A stretch of 16,010 bases of DNA from Candidatus Baldrarchaeota archaeon (GTDB lineage: Archaea > Asgardarchaeota > Baldrarchaeia > Baldrarchaeales > DXJG01). This document shows, piece by piece, positions 1-7,019 of this stretch. The notes under the pieces are model-generated. The model saw nothing but the letters and a program-made list of their open reading frames with translations. It was not told the origin of the DNA and ran no database searches. The stretch is from the NCBI GenBank assembly GCA_030587435.1, contig JAUQZC010000100.1, positions 1 to 16,010 of the forward strand, given 5' to 3'. Position 1 is the stretch's first letter; every line of letters starts with the position of its first letter. The position numbers and the translations under genes were made by a program.

Positions 1-758
1 TCTTTAGATATACTAACAGCTAAACTCAAAGACCATAAACACCAAGCTTGAACCAAGAACATAACCAGAGAAGAGAAGTTTGGAGAGAAAATTATTAGGT
101 TTAAATTAAATAAATCATCTAACCACCATATAGCAGCAAAAAGCAGGAGGGGAAGCAAGGCAAAGCAAGAATTTACCAGTAATTTATCCCATCCTTCACG
201 TCTACCATAAAATACTCTACTAAAAACTTCTAGCAAAAGAAAAATGATAAGCCAATTTAAAATCCAGCATAACCCTACAAATAAAGGTGCCATGGTAGGT
301 GGTTCAATGAAAAATAAGAGTAACGGCTGTAAACCAGCTTCTACAACAATCCAACCGCCAAACATTGCGATAATAAATGCTTCAAAAAGAAATCTTTTCG
401 GATTAGAGGATGAAATGTAGCTAAATATGGGTTTAAACCCGAAAATAAGACTATACTTTCCAATACTTGTTTCCGTTAATGTTTTTCTAACCTTAAGTTT
501 TTCTTCACTAGTAATCATAATTTGATATGCCAAATTACCTAGGTCGGAGAGTAGGTATCGTTTAGCTTCATCTTGCCTTAACAATGGTTTCATAAGATTT
601 AGGTGATAGTAAAGGGTTCCAACTTCGATGTTAAGAGTTTGAATGAAGTCTGTAAAGGTAGCATAACCCTTCTCTCCAATAATCCTGAGAATGCGTCTTC
701 TCAATGGGTGACTTAATGCTGTGTATATTGCATCCTTCTCTTTCTTCTCTTTCGGCAT
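1..758 (-). CDS. Winged-helix (ArsR-like) transcriptional regulator with C-terminal membrane domain, 3' end outside window
   Basis: Reading the minus strand from the ATG at 758 gives an uninterrupted frame of 252 codons that runs off the window edge without a stop. Residues about 10-80 look like an ArsR/HTH_20-type winged helix: the start ALSHPLRRRIL is the classic first helix, and GTLYYHL matches the recognition helix. After a linker (about 82-125) come four hydrophobic stretches at about 127-151, 157-179, 194-213 and 222-250, broken by charged loops such as GRREGWDK. The protein should therefore be a membrane-tethered DNA-binding regulator; archaeal wHTH proteins with Yip1-like membrane domains have this layout, though I cannot confirm that family for the membrane part. 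It is divergent from the secreted protein at 920, and the 161-bp spacer carries a TCGA-rich array that could be its operator. The signal sensed is unknown. The real C-terminus lies outside the window. Confidence 0.85.
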   Translation of the reverse strand, partial: MPKEKKEKDAIYTALSHPLRRRILRIIGEKGYATFTDFIQTLNIEVGTLYYHLNLMKPLLRQDEAKRYLLSDLGNLAYQIMITSEEKLKVRKTLTETSIGKYSLIFGFKPIFSYISSSNPKRFLFEAFIIAMFGGWIVVEAGLQPLLLFFIEPPTMAPLFVGLCWILNWLIIFLLLEVFSRVFYGRREGWDKLLVNSCFALLPLLLFAAIWWLDDLFNLNLIIFSPNFSSLVMFLVQAWCLWSLSLAVSISK

Positions 759-792
759 TTTCTCTCTCGCCTAGAAGATTAATTGTGCATGT

Positions 793-850
793 TCGAAATA
801 AGTTTTTCCGACCTCGAAATTGCTCGAAGTGGAGTTTCGATAAATATCGA
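793..850. promoter_or_regulatory. Candidate operator array: five TCGA cores, one in a 14-bp palindrome
   Basis: TCGA occurs at 793, 814, 824, 837 and 847. The start-to-start spacings are 21, 10, 13 and 10 bp, so several lie on the same helix face. The last two form the inverted repeat TCGATA-AA-TATCGA (837-850), and TCGAAA at 814 pairs with TTTCGA ending at 840. The array lies between two divergent genes and just upstream of a TATA-like element, where a winged-helix repressor would bind. Its role as operator of the regulator at 1-758 is inference. Confidence 0.45.
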
Positions 851-858
851 GCTAAACA

Positions 859-868
859 TTTAAAAAAA
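859..868 (+). promoter_or_regulatory. TATA-like element for the surface-protein gene
   Basis: TTTAAAAAAA lies about 50-60 bp upstream of the ATG at 920 and directly downstream of the TCGA array, so a factor bound there could block or recruit TBP/TFB. An AT-rich stretch at 874-890 is an alternative box. Weak evidence by itself. Confidence 0.4.
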
Positions 869-919
869 CCTTTAACTAAAAATATCGTAAAAAACAAAAC
901 TCGGAGAGTGAAAATAACA

Positions 920-3022
920 ATGAAAATAAAGAACACCACAATAATATTTGCAGCACTACTGATACTAACACTAGTGCTACCGCTACTAGCAGCACCACTT
1001 TCAACAGCACAACCATTAGCAGCAAAATCAGAGGAATCAGAGGAAGTAGTTCTTGGCAAAAATGAAGAAACTCATACAACTCATACAATTGAATATAAAT
1101 TACAAGAAGAAGGAGTAGTCATATTAAGAACTGACATACTAACCGTAATGGTAAACACCAAGTCAGGTTTACCACATTTTAAATGGTGGGTAACAGGATA
1201 CAATGATACTATATATATAGCTAAATTTGTTTCACTAATAGAATTCATAGACAAAAACGAAGATGGCGCATTTCAATACAACGAAACTGTAACTATGGAA
1301 GATGTTTCTTCGCAACAAGAACCGCAACAAGGTCAACAAGAAACCCCAGAATTTTGGAGCCCTGTATTCCCATTTGCCCAAGGGGGAGCACTATGGAATT
1401 TCAGCGGATTCTATAATCTAACTACAGAGAACAACGAGATAATTGGCATAGGCTTTGACTTCCAATTAAACATAAGTAGCACAACGCTAGATGAGACGGA
1501 CCGTGTCGCGTATAGCGACTTATACGTACTCTTAAAATGTAAGATATACTTTGAGGACGTAGGAATCGAAGTTGAACCAGACACAATATACTATAACATG
1601 TCTGGCTTAGCAGAGCTAAAAGTAGATGTTGTTATCGAAAACTGGCCATGGCACACCGATGAAAGTATGCTTGCACTACGATGGGACGTTACAGCGGAAG
1701 AACCTAAACAAATGCATTACTGCCACTGTGTTAGAATGCATGGAGAAGAAGCCGACTTCAATAAGACCATGGAAGAGGAAAGACCGATAGGACCCAAAGA
1801 TCCTAAAGAAAAATTAACAAAAATGGAATTCGTAAGCGAGATTACAAACGAAACCCATGCGTACTTCGGCGCGACAACAGCCGCATTAAAAATCAATAAG
1901 ACAACAGGAGCGAAAGAAGTTGTAAGCGTAACTTGTTCATATAGAACCGACGGAAACAACATAAGATTTTACATTGCCTACCCACATTTTGAAAGAATAG
2001 AACACGACCCCGTAATTGGAGTTACAGAGAAGGGCTATGAGGAAGCTGGCAAAGTATTTTCTGGAAGACATGGAGAAACACGTTATGAATACAGTAATGG
2101 TAGAGTAGTACTAGAAACACCAATTTTCACGGTGCAAGTCACCGCTATGGGTGAAGTAGTACACTTCCAGTTCTGGAACACCAGCGATCCAGAAATTGTT
2201 TATCACGTAAAATTCGTAAGCATAGTAGAATTCATAGACGAAAACGGCGATAAAATTTACCAGTCTAACGAAATAGTTGGTGAATCCATGTTAACATTTC
2301 CATCACTAACATGGGAGTTTTCAGGATTCCAAAACATTACAAATGCTAACGGGGAAACTATAGGTGTAAAGTTCAGCTTTAACAGTAGTGAAGTACGTGT
2401 TCCAAGGCAACAGAATTTAGAGATAGACATAGTGTGTTATATGTTCTTTGAAGATACCGAGGTGAACGGTGTACTGGTGAATGGATTAACCGATCTTAAA
2501 TTCACCATAGTTATTAGAAACTGGAGCTGGACTAGAGAAGACAGCATGCTTGCGCTTCGCTGGGATATTTCATGGAGCAACGTCACAGAAGAAAAAGATG
2601 TTAAACCATGTGTAGCTGGAAGAGACATAAGTCTATCTGGAGGTATGACTGAAGAGGAACCAATTGAAGGTAAGGAAGGAAAGAAAGCGCTTGAAATAAG
2701 ATGTGGTAAACAAGTAGGTTACTTCGACTACACAGCAACAATTATAGTAGATGGTAGTGAAGGAGAGGCAACTGCGTCCTACATAACTTGCGAAAATTGT
2801 ATTAAAGTGTTCCTATGTTATCCACACTTTGAAACCGAAGCTACACACGACCCAATAGTTGGACTTACAACCACTGAAGAAACAACTGCTGAAGAAGAAA
2901 CTACTGGAGAAGGTATAACCCTTCCAGAAACAATTGCGGGAATACCGACAATGTATCTTGTCGGTGGAATCTTTTTGGTCATAGTGATCGCGGTAGTAAT
3001 GGCGGTTAAGAAAAGACACTAA
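920..3022 (+). CDS. Secreted, membrane-anchored surface protein with two tandem homologous domains and EF-hand-like loops
   Basis: The 700-aa protein starts at ATG 920, preceded by GGAG at 903-906. An in-frame GTG at 908 is possible, and an extension to 704 would run through the divergent promoter and place a long charged tail before the signal peptide. Residues 4-35 are a signal peptide. Two related domains follow (about 57-367 and 387-649). Both contain a KFVS(L/I)(I/V)EFID segment, (W/N)(N/E)FSGF, an FED strand, (E/R)NW(P/S)W, SMLALRWD, and a closing YPHFE...HDP(V/I)(I/V)G(V/L)T. Each has a 12-residue calcium-loop-like segment: D111-N113-D115-G116-E122 and D440-N442-D444-E451. About 14 N-x-S/T sequons suggest N-glycosylation. 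A Thr/Glu-rich stalk (650-665), one TM helix (about 677-696) and a KKRH tail anchor the C-terminus with the bulk outside. I do not recognise the family; adhesive, structural or envelope roles are all possible. It probably stands alone. Confidence 0.85.
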   Translation: MKIKNTTIIFAALLILTLVLPLLAAPLSTAQPLAAKSEESEEVVLGKNEETHTTHTIEYKLQEEGVVILRTDILTVMVNTKSGLPHFKWWVTGYNDTIYIAKFVSLIEFIDKNEDGAFQYNETVTMEDVSSQQEPQQGQQETPEFWSPVFPFAQGGALWNFSGFYNLTTENNEIIGIGFDFQLNISSTTLDETDRVAYSDLYVLLKCKIYFEDVGIEVEPDTIYYNMSGLAELKVDVVIENWPWHTDESMLALRWDVTAEEPKQMHYCHCVRMHGEEADFNKTMEEERPIGPKDPKEKLTKMEFVSEITNETHAYFGATTAALKINKTTGAKEVVSVTCSYRTDGNNIRFYIAYPHFERIEHDPVIGVTEKGYEEAGKVFSGRHGETRYEYSNGRVVLETPIFTVQVTAMGEVVHFQFWNTSDPEIVYHVKFVSIVEFIDENGDKIYQSNEIVGESMLTFPSLTWEFSGFQNITNANGETIGVKFSFNSSEVRVPRQQNLEIDIVCYMFFEDTEVNGVLVNGLTDLKFTIVIRNWSWTREDSMLALRWDISWSNVTEEKDVKPCVAGRDISLSGGMTEEEPIEGKEGKKALEIRCGKQVGYFDYTATIIVDGSEGEATASYITCENCIKVFLCYPHFETEATHDPIVGLTTTEETTAEEETTGEGITLPETIAGIPTMYLVGGIFLVIVIAVVMAVKKRH

Positions 3023-3062
3023 ACGCAACAAAACATAAATCCTACTATTTTTTGCTTTTCGT

Positions 3063-3092
3063 GTTACAATATATTTTTTCTGTTATTGTAAC
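3063..3092 (+). terminator. Hairpin with T-rich loop and tail after the surface-protein gene
   Basis: GTTACAATA (3063-3071) pairs perfectly with TATTGTAAC (3084-3092) around a 12-nt loop containing six T's. It is preceded by a T-run at 3049-3054 and followed by TTATTTTT. Archaeal termination relies mainly on T-runs, so the oligo-T tracts are probably the active part. Confidence 0.5.
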
Positions 3093-3145
3093 TTATTTTT
3101 AATCCTGCTAAGCTTGGGATTGTTAATTATTCGATTTACGCTATG

Positions 3146-3153
3146 TTTATATA
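3146..3153 (+). promoter_or_regulatory. TATA box for the CDF transporter gene
   Basis: TTTATATA lies 78 bp upstream of the start codon at 3231, the clearest TATA-like element in this gap. A transcript would begin near 3175 and carry a leader of roughly 55 nt. Confidence 0.5.
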
Positions 3154-3163
3154 TTTTTGTGCA

Positions 3164-3198
3164 TAAGAACAAAATGACTATTGAGACTTAAGTTCTTA
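3164..3198. repeat. 7-bp inverted repeat between TATA box and CDF start codon
   Basis: TAAGAAC (3164-3170) and GTTCTTA (3192-3198) are perfect inverted arms with a 21-bp spacer that also contains CTTAAG. They straddle the expected transcription start, so they could be an operator for a metal-responsive repressor. Arms this short in AT-rich DNA can arise by chance. Confidence 0.3.
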
Positions 3199-3230
3199 AA
3201 TGGTAACGTATAAACCATAACAAGAGTTGG

Positions 3231-4493
3231 ATGGCAATGATTGAAAGCTACGCCGAGGCTGGAAAAAAAGCAGCAATTATTTCTGCATGGGGAAACGCCA
3301 TACTTTCAATGATGAAAATTACAATAGGCATCTTATCGGGGAGTGTTGGACTTCTAACTGACGGTTTTCATTCACTCGTTGATGTAGTTTCTTCAGTTAT
3401 GGTATGGGTAGGGATAAAAATCTCAGCTAAACCGCCCGATAAAACCCATCCATATGGGCATTATAAAGCAGAAAACATTGCAAGCCTATTTGTATCACTA
3501 TTTATCATCGGAGCAGGTGTTGAAACCGCGTGGGAATCTATTAAAAAGATATTCTTACCAGAAGAAATCTTCGTGACCTATATAACATTTATAATTCCTC
3601 TAATTGCGGCAATAGGCTCATTAATTTTAGCAGAATATAAAAGAAGAATAGGAGAGAGAATAAATAGTCCTTCGCTTATTGCTGAGGGTGTACACTCGAG
3701 AGTTGACTCGCTTGCAAGCGCCGCGGTGTTTTTTGGCATCCTTTTTTCCTCATATGGTGTTTTGATTGCAGATCCATTGATTGGCTTTCTAATTTCCCTT
3801 GCAATTATACGAGAAGGATACAATATTGGGAAAGATTCCATCTACACGTTAATGGATACACTTTTGGAGCAGGATGTTTTAAATAAAATTAAACAGTTAG
3901 CAAGAGAAGTACCTGGCGTGATGGAGGTATCGGAAGTTAGGGCAAGAAGTGCAGGTGGACATATATTTGTTGATCTTGAAATCGAACTTTCTCCAACTCT
4001 CGATATTACAAGAGCAGATGTGATAAGAAAGGAAGTTATCAAAAAAATTAAGCATGAGATTTCAAAGGTCGACCACGTGTTTATTGCTATTAAACCTGTT
4101 GAACGTGAAGAAATAGTAGTTGCAATTCCATCTAAGGGCCCCGAGGGATTAAAATCTGAGGTTTGTGAACATTTTGGAAGAGCAGAATATCTGACCATCG
4201 TGGTACTCGGGGCTGATAAGAAAATAAAGGAAATATTCATTGAAAGAAATCCATTTATTGAAGAAGAAAAGGGTAAAGGAGTTTCTTTGGCTGAATCCCT
4301 CTTTAAAAGGGGAGTTTCGATCGTTATTGTGAGAAATATAGGTAGGGCAGCCTTTAGCGTACTTAAAAGCTATGGCATCCAAATTCTGAAAACAAAAGAT
4401 GAAAAAACTGTTAATGATGTAATATTTGCTTTCCGTAACAGAAAAATGGAAGAAGCAGTGCCCACTTCACATGAAGAACAAGATCATGTTTAG
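3231..4493 (+). CDS. CDF-family metal cation efflux transporter with C-terminal NifX/NifB-like domain
   Basis: This 420-aa protein combines a cation diffusion facilitator with a dinitrogenase iron-molybdenum-cofactor-binding-type domain. The transport part (about 1-210) has six likely TM helices, the loop motif HPYGHYKAE (73-81), and two HxxxD metal sites: H47/D51 in TM2 and H155/D159 in TM5. CDFs export divalent metals by proton antiport; an HD-HD site is usually linked to Zn/Cd, whereas Mn-type members carry DxxxD, so Zn is my inference. Residues about 212-290 form the cytoplasmic dimerisation domain. Residues about 295-405 match the NifX/NifB C-terminal fold, including VCEHFGRAEYLTIV, where C312 and H314 sit at the usual ligand position. 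The tail has two more histidines (H414, H419). Standard CDFs end after about 300 residues, so the extra domain is a real fusion and may act as a metal or metal-cluster sensor. An in-frame ATG at 3237 is an alternative start. Confidence 0.92.
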   Translation: MAMIESYAEAGKKAAIISAWGNAILSMMKITIGILSGSVGLLTDGFHSLVDVVSSVMVWVGIKISAKPPDKTHPYGHYKAENIASLFVSLFIIGAGVETAWESIKKIFLPEEIFVTYITFIIPLIAAIGSLILAEYKRRIGERINSPSLIAEGVHSRVDSLASAAVFFGILFSSYGVLIADPLIGFLISLAIIREGYNIGKDSIYTLMDTLLEQDVLNKIKQLAREVPGVMEVSEVRARSAGGHIFVDLEIELSPTLDITRADVIRKEVIKKIKHEISKVDHVFIAIKPVEREEIVVAIPSKGPEGLKSEVCEHFGRAEYLTIVVLGADKKIKEIFIERNPFIEEEKGKGVSLAESLFKRGVSIVIVRNIGRAAFSVLKSYGIQILKTKDEKTVNDVIFAFRNRKMEEAVPTSHEEQDHV

Positions 4494-4906
4494 TCAGAGT
4501 CTCACATGGACACGTTTAGAGGAAATGTAGTGGCAATGGCTGCTGGAGCGGTAGCAATAGATTTCGCTAATGAAACTAAGCCATTAGATCACGTCGAAAA
4601 ATTAGGAGAAAAACGTTAAAATATCTCAAAGACCTGGCTGAAGAATCTAAGTACATAGGAGAAGTTAGAGGAAAAGGATTAATGATCGGAATTGAAATCG
4701 TCAAAGACAAAGAGACAAAAGAACCATCAAAAGAATTGACAGCAAAGATACGGTTGAAATATTTCAAAAAGGGACTTATAGTTTGGAAAACTGGCCACTA
4801 CGCTAATGTAGTGAGGTTTCTTCCTCCATTAGTGATTACAGAAGAACTCATGGAAAAGGGGCTTGAAATATTTAGAGACTCGTTAAAGGAAGTTGAAAAA
4901 GAGTAA
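4494..4906 (+). pseudogene. Truncated, frameshifted remnant of a class III (omega-amino acid) aminotransferase
   Basis: Only the C-terminal third of a PLP-dependent class III aminotransferase is present. The first part (from about 4500) reads HMDTFRGNVVAMAAGA, the conserved region after the PLP lysine, and ends at TAA 4617-4619. Homology resumes in the next frame at about 4613 with TLKYLKDLAEE and continues through EVRGKGLMIGIEIVKDK and VVRFLPPLVITEE to a stop at 4904-4906. Adding one A to the A-run at 4609-4613 would restore a single frame. The PLP lysine and the whole N-terminal two thirds are absent, so no active enzyme can be made. It begins immediately after the CDF stop codon, which marks a deletion or recombination junction. 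It differs clearly from the intact aminotransferase at 7020-8369, so it is a different paralogue. An ATG at 4682 could at most give a 74-aa fragment. Confidence 0.85.
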
Positions 4907-4949
4907 TCACCTATATACTTTATTTACTACAATTATTTCTTAACTTCAT

Positions 4950-4989
4950 AAGATTACTTTATAATCTTGCAAACAATGTAGTTTGTTTT
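4950..4989. terminator. Two small hairpins and T-run between convergent genes
   Basis: AAGATTA (4950-4956) pairs with TAATCTT (4962-4968) across 5 nt. CAAAC (4970-4974) then pairs with GTTTG (4981-4985) and is followed by TTTT. The position between the aminotransferase remnant and the convergent ferritin-like gene fits a transcription end. Confidence 0.4.
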
Positions 4990-5016
4990 ACTCCTAAAAT
5001 AAAAATAACTTGGAAA

Positions 5017-5457
5017 TTATTTGACCTTTTCTATGTTTCTTTTCCTTTTTCTATGTTCTCTGGAAAGATTATCTAGCAAAAAACTAACGTCCGCTGATAT
5101 ATGTGCAACCTTTTTTGAAACAGTTTTATAAAGCTCACTTAAAAGATCTTCTAACTCTACTAATTTGCTAAGCTCAGCCTCTTCGCTCTCAATTACGCTG
5201 TCTATCTTTGTTAATTTCTCACTTAATTTTAATCCTGTAATAGTTTCCAGAGTCATTTCTGTAACGGTTCTTCTGCGAGTTTCTGTGAGCGAGTCTTTTT
5301 GTTGCAAAGCCTTTTTGCTAAAAGATAAAAAAAGATCTTTTAGTTTTACATCTTCTATCTTTTGAGCTGCTTTTTCGTAGAATTTTGAAACTCTTTCCTC
5401 CGTATTTGTTAAAATTCCCATTAACTCACTGAAGGTATATTCCTCTTCACTGGTCAT
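5017..5457 (-). CDS. Ferritin/rubrerythrin-like four-helix protein lacking obvious metal ligands
   Basis: This 146-aa, strongly charged and almost wholly helical protein follows the rubrerythrin-like plan: helix 1 ELMGILTNTEERVSKFYEKAA, helix 2 around LKDLFLSFSKKALQQKDSL, a connecting segment, and a last pair ending LSREHRKRKRNIEK. Active ferritin-like proteins carry ExxH pairs in helices 2 and 4. Helix 2 here reads KKALQQKD with no ExxH, and only EH remains near the C-terminus, so a di-iron site looks lost. The family assignment comes from pattern only; an unrelated helical bundle is possible. The ATG lies 4 nt after the stop of the semialdehyde dehydrogenase, whose GGTGG-containing end can act as ribosome binding site, so the two are almost certainly co-transcribed and coupled. 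It may be a structural or regulatory partner of that enzyme, but nothing in the sequence proves it. Confidence 0.7.
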   Translation of the reverse strand: MTSEEEYTFSELMGILTNTEERVSKFYEKAAQKIEDVKLKDLFLSFSKKALQQKDSLTETRRRTVTEMTLETITGLKLSEKLTKIDSVIESEEAELSKLVELEDLLSELYKTVSKKVAHISADVSFLLDNLSREHRKRKRNIEKVK

Positions 5458-5461
5458 TCCG

Positions 5462-6940
5462 CTACCACCATCTTGTTACTACGACTTTTTTGTCCGTGAA
5501 GAAGTCAACGCAATCTATCTGACCGTGAAGAACACCAAAGAACGAGTCTTTCATACCTGCAAACGGGAAGAACGCCATAGGCGCAGCTATACCAATGTTA
5601 ATTCCTATGTTTCCTGCCCGCACTCTACGTCTAAATTCACGAGCCCACTTACCACTCGAGGTGAAAATACACGCCTCATTTCCGTAGTTGCTCTTGTTAA
5701 TCATTTCTATTGCTTCATCAAGGTTTTCAGCCCTTAATATACATGCAACAGGTCCGAAGATTTCCTCTTTGGCGATCGTCATGTCAGGTGTAACGTCGTC
5801 GAAAACGCTTGGACCCAAGAAGTATCCGTTAGGATATTCTTCCACTTTTACATTTCTACCATCAAGTATAAGCTTAGCTCCTTCCTCAATGCCCTTTTCT
5901 ATATATCCTATTATACGTTCTTTGGCTCTTTTTGTAACTACAGGACCCATATTTACACTTTCATCTAATCCATATCCTAATTTTAGTCTTGAGGCCGCCT
6001 CTACAAACTTTTTCTTTAAAGGTTCATATATATCGCCAACAGCAACTAAATTGGCGCCTGAAAGACATCTCTGCCCAGTGTTTCCAAAGAACGAACTCAT
6101 GAGAGTTGGAATAGCTTTTTCCAGATTCGCATCCGGCATAACTACTATAAAGTTCTTTGCACCAGCTTGAACTATGGCTCTTTTACCGTGTTCTGCAGCT
6201 AACTTATACACGTGTCGACCAACTCGCGTTGAACCAACAAATGTCACACCTTTCACATCTGGATGTGTTATTAACGTTTCTGCTACATCTTTGCTTCCAT
6301 GCACAACATTTACAACTCCAGGAGGTAAGCCTACTTTTTCCATGACTTTCATTGTCCAATGCATTGGTACTGGTGTTATTTCGCTAGGTTTTATAACGAC
6401 TGTACATCCTAGGACAATTGCATATGGCATAAACCAAAACGGCACAAGAGCTGGAAAATTAAATGGCCCAATTATTCCAAACACACCTAATGGTTCTCTA
6501 ATGAGTGTTTCATCAATGCCGGCTGCTATTTGATCCATATGTTCACCCTTAGATAGAGAGTATGCTACGGCGCATGCAGCTTCTACGTTTTCAATAAGTC
6601 TTCTTGTCTCGCCTCTGCTTTCATCTATGATTTTACCGTGGTTTTGTGTTGTTATCCGCGAAATTTCCTCAGCATGTTCTTCAAGTACGTTTTTAAGCTT
6701 AAAGAGGTACTGTATTCTTGAGGGCATTGGGAGTTCTCTCCACTTTTCAAAGGCCTCTTTGGCAGCTTCTATTGCTCTTTCAACTTCTTCTTTCGTTGCA
6801 AATGGCACCTCTGCTATTACTTCATCTTTTGCCGGGTTCATCACGGGATGTACATCCGTAGACTCAGATTCCACCCACTCTCCATCAATATAAAGCTTTA
6901 ATCTCCCATAATGCTTTCTAACTTCTTCTAAAACAACCAT
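5462..6940 (-). CDS. mmsA: CoA-acylating (methyl)malonate-semialdehyde dehydrogenase
   Basis: The 492-aa protein is a full-length NAD-dependent aldehyde dehydrogenase of the MmsA/IolA type. These convert methylmalonate semialdehyde to propionyl-CoA, or malonate semialdehyde to acetyl-CoA, releasing CO2. It shows GPFNFPALVPFWFMPYA with the oxyanion Asn161, the cofactor segment VTFVGSTRVGRHVY (232-245), and the catalytic thiol C292 in GNTGQRCLSGAN. The usual ALDH general-base glutamate motif is replaced by QAGAKN (258-263), as expected for CoA-acylating members, and the C-terminus ends VVVTRWW, also typical. The start at 6940 has an excellent Shine-Dalgarno GGAGGGG five bases upstream. It lies 79 bp downstream of the aminotransferase gene and 4 nt upstream of the ferritin-like gene. 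The pairing with an omega-aminotransferase points to beta-alanine or beta-aminoisobutyrate breakdown, though valine or inositol catabolism cannot be excluded from this gene alone. Confidence 0.93.
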   Translation of the reverse strand: MVVLEEVRKHYGRLKLYIDGEWVESESTDVHPVMNPAKDEVIAEVPFATKEEVERAIEAAKEAFEKWRELPMPSRIQYLFKLKNVLEEHAEEISRITTQNHGKIIDESRGETRRLIENVEAACAVAYSLSKGEHMDQIAAGIDETLIREPLGVFGIIGPFNFPALVPFWFMPYAIVLGCTVVIKPSEITPVPMHWTMKVMEKVGLPPGVVNVVHGSKDVAETLITHPDVKGVTFVGSTRVGRHVYKLAAEHGKRAIVQAGAKNFIVVMPDANLEKAIPTLMSSFFGNTGQRCLSGANLVAVGDIYEPLKKKFVEAASRLKLGYGLDESVNMGPVVTKRAKERIIGYIEKGIEEGAKLILDGRNVKVEEYPNGYFLGPSVFDDVTPDMTIAKEEIFGPVACILRAENLDEAIEMINKSNYGNEACIFTSSGKWAREFRRRVRAGNIGINIGIAAPMAFFPFAGMKDSFFGVLHGQIDCVDFFTDKKVVVTRWW

Positions 6941-6945
6941 TTTTT

Positions 6946-6986
6946 CCCCTCCAAATCTTAACTGTTTAGATTAATTAATTTAAAAA
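6946..6986 (-). promoter_or_regulatory. TATA-like box and strong Shine-Dalgarno of the semialdehyde dehydrogenase gene
   Basis: On the minus strand TTTTTAAA (6986 to 6979) lies about 40 bp before the ATG, and GGAGGGG (6952 to 6946) lies 5 nt before it. The gene may have its own promoter in addition to read-through from the aminotransferase. Confidence 0.5.
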
Positions 6987-7019
6987 CAATTTTGGAGTGT
7001 TTAATAGAGTTGGATAACT

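Noticed and set aside
704..919. N-terminal extension of the surface protein to an ATG at 704
   Set aside because: It would cross the divergent promoter and overlap the start of the winged-helix gene, and it puts 72 charged residues in front of a clear signal peptide.
2869..2917. Thr/Glu-rich near-repetitive codons in the surface gene as a tandem repeat
   Set aside because: The ACT/GAA-rich run encodes a short low-complexity stalk before the TM helix; it has no regular repeat unit.
4491..4619. Possible read-through of the CDF TAG stop (pyrrolysine-like) into the in-frame aminotransferase piece
   Set aside because: The downstream piece is a broken aminotransferase remnant with its own TAA after about 41 codons, and the CDF domain is already complete. 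In-frame continuity is one chance in three.
5688..6170. 160-codon open frame on the plus strand
   Set aside because: It is fully antisense to the semialdehyde dehydrogenase, has no recognisable motif or ribosome binding site, and reflects the codon pattern of the real gene.
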